A stretch of 64,000 nucleotides of DNA, from positions 1-64,000 of the forward strand of contig NZ_FNXF01000007.1 in NCBI RefSeq assembly GCF_900108485.1, given 5' to 3'. A program made the translations under genes and the position numbers. The notes beneath the pieces were generated by a model. It ran no database searches and was not told the DNA's origin. It saw only the letters and a list, made by a program, of their open reading frames with translations. Source of the stretch: Rheinheimera pacifica. Lineage in GTDB: Bacteria; Pseudomonadota; Gammaproteobacteria; Enterobacterales; Alteromonadaceae. Below, piece by piece: positions 59,637 to 64,000 of the stretch (position 1 is its first letter; the number at the start of each line of letters is the position of its first letter).

Positions 59637-61436
59637 TTATTTACCCACTTTCAGAATGGCGAGGAAGGCTTCCTGTGGAACTTCCACATTACCTACCTGC
59701 TTCATGCGTTTTTTACCTTCTTTTTGCTTTTGCAGCAGTTTTTTCTTCCGGCTGATGTCACCACCATAGCATTTTGCCAATACGTTTTTACGCATCTGCT
59801 TAATGGTGGTGCGGGCAATAACATGGTTACCAATTGCCGCCTGAATAGCGATATCGAACATCTGCCGCGGGATCAGCTCTTTTAACTTTTCTGCCAGTTG
59901 CCGGCCACGGCCCTGGGCAAAATCGATGTGGCTGATAATAGCCAGCGCATCTACACGCTCGCCGTTGATCAAAATATCCACCCGCTGCATGTTCGAGGTT
60001 TGGAAGCGCTTAAAGCTGTAATCCAGTGAAGCATAACCACGGCTGGTTGATTTTAACCTGTCAAAGAAGTCCATCACGACTTCAGCCATTGGCAGCTCGT
60101 ACACCACCGCCACCTGGCGGCCATGGTAGCTCATGCTAACTTGTACACCGCGCTTTTCAATACACAGAGTAATAACGTTACCCAGGTATTCTTGCGGCAC
60201 CAGAATATGCGCTTCTACTATAGGTTCGCGAATTTCATCAATATCGTTTACCGCTGGTAACGCACTGGGGTTGTCTACCAGCACGGTTTCACCGTTCTTT
60301 TTCAGCACTTCGTACACTACGGTAGGGGCTGTGGTGATAAGGTCCAGGTCGTACTCACGCTCTAAGCGTTCCTGAATAATTTCCATGTGCAGCATGCCAA
60401 GGAAACCAATGCGGAAACCAAAGCCCAGTGCGCCAGAGTTTTCCGGCTCATAAAACAGCGACGAATCGTTCAGGCTAAGTTTGGCCAGCGCATCGCGGAA
60501 ATCTTCGTAATCGTCACTGGACACCGGGAACACCCCGGCATAAACCTGCGGCTTAATACGTTTAAAACCCGGCAGCGGTTTTTCAGCACTGTTTTTTGCC
60601 AGGGTTAAGGTATCGCCTACCGGCGCACCTTTAATCTCTTTAATACCGGCAATAACAAAGCCTACCTCACCGGTTTTTAACTCGCCGGTGTTAGTGGCTT
60701 TAGGGCTGAATACGCCTACTTTGTCTACTTCGTAGCTTTGGCCGGTAGACATCACTTTAATTTTATCTTTGGCTTTAATGCTGCCGTGTTTTACCCGTAC
60801 CAGTGATACCACACCCTGATAAGCATCAAACCAGGAGTCAATAATCAGCGCCTGGGTTGGCTGCTCGGGTTCACCTTCCGGTGGCGGTATTTTCTTAACG
60901 ATAGTTTCCAGCACATCTTTTATGCCAAGGCCGGTTTTGGCAGAACACTGCACCGCCCCAATGGCTTCAATACCGATAATATCTTCAATTTCTTCTGCTA
61001 CCCGGTCTGGATCTGCCTGCGGCAAGTCAATTTTATTCAGTACCGGTAATACTTCTAAATTCATTTCCAGCGCGGTGTAGCAATTTGCCACCGTTTGCGC
61101 TTCTACGCCCTGGCCGGCGTCTACTACCAGTAATGCGCCTTCACAGGCCGCCAGTGACCGGCTTACTTCATAAGTAAAGTCAACGTGGCCAGGCGTATCG
61201 ATAAAGTTTAACTGGTAGGTGTTGCCATCATCAGCCGGGTAATACAGCGTAACGCTCTGAGCTTTAATGGTAATACCGCGCTCACGCTCGAGATCCATCG
61301 AATCCAGCACCTGTTGCTGCATTTCACGATCAGATAAACCGCCACAGTACTGGATTAAACGATCAGACAGCGTAGATTTACCATGGTCGATATGGGCAAT
61401 AATAGAAAAGTTTCTGATGTGATTTAGTTTAGGCAT
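59637..61436 (-). CDS. lepA: Elongation factor 4 (LepA)
   Basis: A 599-residue translational GTPase that aids ribosome assembly and movement. I start at ATG 61436 ([10 protein letters not shown]), giving the E. coli length; the in-frame stretch upstream to 61496 is not conserved. G1 [15 protein letters not shown]3 [11 protein letters not shown] and G4 [10 protein letters not shown] are present. The characteristic LepA C terminus has RAKGRKRMK-like basic residues ([15 protein letters not shown]). It is followed by lepB. Confidence 0.97.
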   Translation of the reverse strand: MPKLNHIRNFSIIAHIDHGKSTLSDRLIQYCGGLSDREMQQQVLDSMDLERERGITIKAQSVTLYYPADDGNTYQLNFIDTPGHVDFTYEVSRSLAACEGALLVVDAGQGVEAQTVANCYTALEMNLEVLPVLNKIDLPQADPDRVAEEIEDIIGIEAIGAVQCSAKTGLGIKDVLETIVKKIPPPEGEPEQPTQALIIDSWFDAYQGVVSLVRVKHGSIKAKDKIKVMSTGQSYEVDKVGVFSPKATNTGELKTGEVGFVIAGIKEIKGAPVGDTLTLAKNSAEKPLPGFKRIKPQVYAGVFPVSSDDYEDFRDALAKLSLNDSSLFYEPENSGALGFGFRIGFLGMLHMEIIQERLEREYDLDLITTAPTVVYEVLKKNGETVLVDNPSALPAVNDIDEIREPIVEAHILVPQEYLGNVITLCIEKRGVQVSMSYHGRQVAVVYELPMAEVVMDFFDRLKSTSRGYASLDYSFKRFQTSNMQRVDILINGERVDALAIISHIDFAQGRGRQLAEKLKELIPRQMFDIAIQAAIGNHVIARTTIKQMRKNVLAKCYGGDISRKKKLLQKQKEGKKRMKQVGNVEVPQEAFLAILKVGK

Positions 61437-61606
61437 GTTGTCCGCAAAACTGTGGGCGTAACGCAAAGCAGCAAACTCGATAACGACAAGTCGCAACCTC
61501 CTGCGCTGACGCGGGTTATTCCGAAAATTAGCGCGAATTGTACTCTATCCGGCGGCAGCTTGCTATGTGTTATTCAAAGCGCTGCGCTATCCTGCAGGCA
61601 AAAGTG

Positions 61607-62062
61607 TTACGACACGGCGTGCTGTTGCACACCAAGGGAAGGCAGAACTTCGAGGATAACAATCTGGGTACGTTTTTCCTGCTGCTGGCCGTAACGCCGG
61701 GCCAGCATAAAACCGCTTGCGGTACCACCCAGCGCCAGCAGCATAATCCAGCCTTCAGCTAAACCCGCAGCATTGCCAAGCAGCGCCAGCAGCAATAGCA
61801 GCACTAAGGGTAATAAATATACCATCAGCGCGGCCATAATCAGGCTTTGCTCATTCAGGCCAATTTTAACCTGTTCGCCGGGTAATAATGATAAAGCGGT
61901 AGGGACAAAAAAACGTTGCTGTCGCGGTGTCAGGGTTTTAGCTACTATGCCGGTACCGCAGTCATCGCTGACGTTGCAGGCATTGCAACTGGCAACAGGC
62001 GTGGTGGTTAGCCAAACCCCGTCGCCCTCACAAAACGCCACAGTAGCAATTTCTTCTACCAT
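61607..62062 (-). CDS. rseC: SoxR-reducing/sigma-E regulatory protein RseC
   Basis: A 151-residue inner-membrane protein with two helices (about 74-90 and 103-122). The N-terminal Cys cluster CNACNVSDDCG probably binds metal or an Fe-S group, as in other RseC proteins. It acts positively on sigma-E and reduces SoxR in E. coli. It overlaps the rseB stop by one base. A 170-base gap to lepA follows. Confidence 0.93.
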   Translation of the reverse strand: MVEEIATVAFCEGDGVWLTTTPVASCNACNVSDDCGTGIVAKTLTPRQQRFFVPTALSLLPGEQVKIGLNEQSLIMAALMVYLLPLVLLLLLALLGNAAGLAEGWIMLLALGGTASGFMLARRYGQQQEKRTQIVILEVLPSLGVQQHAVS

Positions 62063-62991
62063 CAGTGTACTGCTGCTGCCAACTGACGGGCAGTTTCAAT
62101 ACTTACAGGGCCGATAACGGTAACTTCGAGCTGATTACTGGTTTGCACGTAAATAGTCGTGGCACCATCGCGGTAAGCCTGAGTAGGCAACTGTTGAGAA
62201 TTCTGCACAAAAACTGATACCTGATGCAAACCGTCAGTTAGCAGCCAATAGCTTAACAAACTGTTTTCAAGCTGTGGTATGCCAGCCGGGTCAACAATTG
62301 GCTGGTAGCCTTGTGGCAACCAGGTCAGTTTGTGCCGGGCTTCGGGGGCGGCTTTGGTTACTGTATCTGCCGGTTGCGGCAACTCTGCTGCCATCAGCGC
62401 ATTTAAGTTCTCTGGCAGTTCAGGGCTAATTTGCATATGGGTAACCAGCCAGCGCTCCAGTGCCGTTTGCTGATCGGATAAGGTGTCGATACGCAGCGGA
62501 AAACCGGTTTCATCATCCAGCCATAACCAGTAACTGTACCGGCCGGCATCTTTAGCTGTCAGACGCAATAATTGCGCACTGCGGCCAGACATCACCAAAC
62601 TGCTGCCGGCAACGGCGTTATATAAACGGCTGATATTATCTTTTGCTTCAAACAGTAATGCCGGTAATTCAGGAATACTGGAGCCCTGAGTGACGAAAGC
62701 AGGCCGGTCGGTCAGCAGATAATAAATTTGGTTATCGCGGCGCAGAATATCTACGCCATTGGTATCCAGCGGAATAAGGTGTTCAATTTCATGCTCAGCG
62801 GTGCGGCCATGTATCCAGCGGTAAGTGTCTACTTTACTGCCCTTTAACACCACAAAAGAGGTATCAAAATTATACTGTTTTACCGCATTTTGTACTTTGT
62901 CGAACAAGGCCCACGCCGATGGCTCGGCCTGAACCAGCCCGGATACTACAACCAACACTATGGCACTACAAAAGCCAGTGAATCGCATCAT
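62062..62991 (-). CDS. rseB: Periplasmic sigma-E regulator RseB
   Basis: A 309-residue periplasmic protein with a signal peptide ending about VQA. It has a large lipid- or LPS-sensing domain (about 25-210, LolA-like) and a smaller C-terminal domain (about 215-309). It shields RseA from DegS; LPS intermediates displace it. Its overlap with rseA is 4 bases (ATGA). Confidence 0.95.
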   Translation of the reverse strand: MMRFTGFCSAIVLVVVSGLVQAEPSAWALFDKVQNAVKQYNFDTSFVVLKGSKVDTYRWIHGRTAEHEIEHLIPLDTNGVDILRRDNQIYYLLTDRPAFVTQGSSIPELPALLFEAKDNISRLYNAVAGSSLVMSGRSAQLLRLTAKDAGRYSYWLWLDDETGFPLRIDTLSDQQTALERWLVTHMQISPELPENLNALMAAELPQPADTVTKAAPEARHKLTWLPQGYQPIVDPAGIPQLENSLLSYWLLTDGLHQVSVFVQNSQQLPTQAYRDGATTIYVQTSNQLEVTVIGPVSIETARQLAAAVH

Positions 62992-63617
62992 TGTTGCTCG
63001 TTTTGATCTTTTCCATCAGCGTTGTTGCCAGTCTGTTTAGCCTGCTGAGAGTGTTCCATCACCCGTACCTGTTGGCGGTGCGCATTTAACAGCGCCTGCA
63101 GGCGTTTTTGCTGCTCCAGCATTGCCTGCTGTTCCTGCTCGGCAAAACGGTCGTTAACTGTGGTCTGGCTTAAACTTACCGGCGTGGCAAAACCTGCTAT
63201 CGGCTGGGTTTGTAACACCGGCAATGGCGCAAAGGCATCCTGCTGTGGTGACTGCTGATACTGCTGCACACCAAACACGGCCATTAAAGCGACACCCGCC
63301 GCTACCGCACCTTGGGCTACCGGCTGTAACCAGCGGCCATTAGCAGCAACTGACACAGTATTGCGCAGCCGTTTTAGCAGGTTACGATCAGATTGCAACT
63401 GATACACCGGCTCATCAGCCAGCTGGGCAGCAAAGTTGTCTGCAAAATCAGCCGTTATCGGGCTTTGCGGTTCACGACGTAATACAGCACCGATCAAGTG
63501 ATAGCGTTCAAGCTGGTGTTGCAACTGAGCATCATTAAGCAAACTGTCCAGTTGTGCTTTACTCAGTGGCTGGTTATCACTGGCAGCAGAGAGCCAATCC
63601 TGATTTTCTGACGACAT
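62988..63617 (-). CDS. rseA: Anti-sigma-E factor RseA
   Basis: A 209-residue single-pass inner-membrane protein. The N-terminal sigma-binding domain (about 1-85; SKAQLDSLLNDAQLQHQLERYHLIGAVLR) is followed by one membrane helix at about 97-115 (VAQGAVAAGVALMAVFGV). A Gln-rich periplasmic tail follows. It is degraded by DegS and RseP (encoded at 26147-27505), releasing RpoE. It lies 41 bases after rpoE. Confidence 0.95.
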   Translation of the reverse strand: MSSENQDWLSAASDNQPLSKAQLDSLLNDAQLQHQLERYHLIGAVLRREPQSPITADFADNFAAQLADEPVYQLQSDRNLLKRLRNTVSVAANGRWLQPVAQGAVAAGVALMAVFGVQQYQQSPQQDAFAPLPVLQTQPIAGFATPVSLSQTTVNDRFAEQEQQAMLEQQKRLQALLNAHRQQVRVMEHSQQAKQTGNNADGKDQNEQQ

Positions 63618-63658
63618 AATGTTTCCTGTCTTAAAATTACTGGTTTTTGCCCTGACTG

Positions 63659-64000
63659 CTAGCTTATTAACGGCTTAAGCTGCAAATCAATTGCCTCACG
63701 CGCCCGGAAGATACGGCTTCTTACGGTGCCTATCGGGCACCCCATTACTTCCGCAATTTCTTCATAGCTTAACCCTTCAAGTTCACGCAGCGTAATAGCA
63801 GTGCGAAGTTCGTCGGGCAATTTTTCAATGGTGCTGAACACCACATTACGAATTTCATCGGACAATAACAACTTTTCCGGTGAATCTTGTTCCTTTAATG
63901 CATCGCTGCCTTCAAAGTATTCAGCATCTTCCGCATCAACATCGGTTGCCGGTGGCTTACGGCCATTAGCAACCAGATAATTCTTTGCACTGTTTACCGC
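63659..64000 (-). CDS. rpoE: RNA polymerase sigma-E factor (RpoE), C-terminal part only
   Basis: The frame is open to the window edge, so the N terminus (sigma region 2) lies outside. The visible 113 residues include the linker (AVNSAKNYLVANGRKPPATD, EDAEYFEGSDALKEQ). They also include sigma region 4 (EKLPDELRTAITLREL, GLSYEEIAEVMGCPIGTVRSRIFRAREAI), which contacts the -35 element. It matches E. coli RpoE closely as I remember it. A TTG at 63871 is only an internal codon. It heads the rpoE-rseABC operon. Confidence 0.95.
   Translation of the reverse strand, partial: AVNSAKNYLVANGRKPPATDVDAEDAEYFEGSDALKEQDSPEKLLLSDEIRNVVFSTIEKLPDELRTAITLRELEGLSYEEIAEVMGCPIGTVRSRIFRAREAIDLQLKPLIS

Overview
The window is a 64 kb chromosomal segment of a gammaproteobacterium. 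The best guess is a member of the Rheinheimera/Alishewanella/Arsukibacterium group or a close Alteromonadales-like relative. This is inferred from gene order, moderate GC content and protein similarity as I recall it, not from a search. Most of it is conserved core genome in blocks that match the E. coli order. Accessory or unusual material is concentrated at about 1-3950, 9.9-10.1 kb, 39.5-40.7 kb and 47.1-47.7 kb.

Layout. 1-3.9 kb: 3' end of an IS21-type istB and the repeated IS end, then a large TonB-dependent receptor gene broken by one frameshift in a 7-G tract. 3.9-14.5 kb: dinG with a LexA-like box, a TSUP transporter, priC, an HDAC-like deacetylase, tryptophan 2,3-dioxygenase, a ComFB-domain protein, ybaM, the 4.5S RNA gene (ffs), a DUF3014 membrane protein, a patatin phospholipase, a diguanylate cyclase and tilS. 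14.6-33.7 kb (minus strand): the envelope and translation superblock rpsB-tsf, pyrH-frr, uppS-cdsA-dxr-rseP-bamA-skp-lpxD-fabZ-lpxA-lpxB-rnhB-dnaE-accA. Divergent from rpsB are map-glnD-dapD (+). 38.3-44.1 kb: smaller genes, including a two-TM peptide, cysZ, a previously unlisted 55-codon secreted Cys-rich peptide with a membrane-anchored partner of unknown function, the yqcC-truC-yqcA operon, DUF3301, an Mpo1-like DUF962 protein, a GNAT and DUF2789. 44.1-55.2 kb: pyrG-eno, an HPF-like ribosome factor, relA/mazG, rlmD and the divergent hybrid kinase barA. 55.2-64 kb (minus): rpoE-rseA-rseB-rseC, lepA-lepB-rnc-era-recO-pdxJ-acpS.

How it works together. The block couples outer-membrane biogenesis (BamA, Skp, Lpx enzymes, CdsA, UppS) with the sigma-E stress circuit: RseP cleaves RseA, and rpoE-rseABC sits at the far end. 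It also holds translation (S2, EF-Ts, Frr, Map, LepA, Era, RNase III, 4.5S RNA, TilS) and stress or nitrogen signalling (RelA, GlnD, BarA, a GGDEF protein). Many core genes are translationally coupled, with overlaps of 1-23 bases.

I found no CRISPR array, tRNA, prophage or obvious defence island. The most unusual observations are: the phase-variation-like G tract in the TonB receptor; a DinG lacking one of the usual Fe-S cysteines; a 4.5S RNA gene whose 3' end lies antisense to the ybaM tail and whose -35 box sits in the loop of the upstream terminator; and the small secreted Cys-rich peptide locus at 39.7-40.7 kb.
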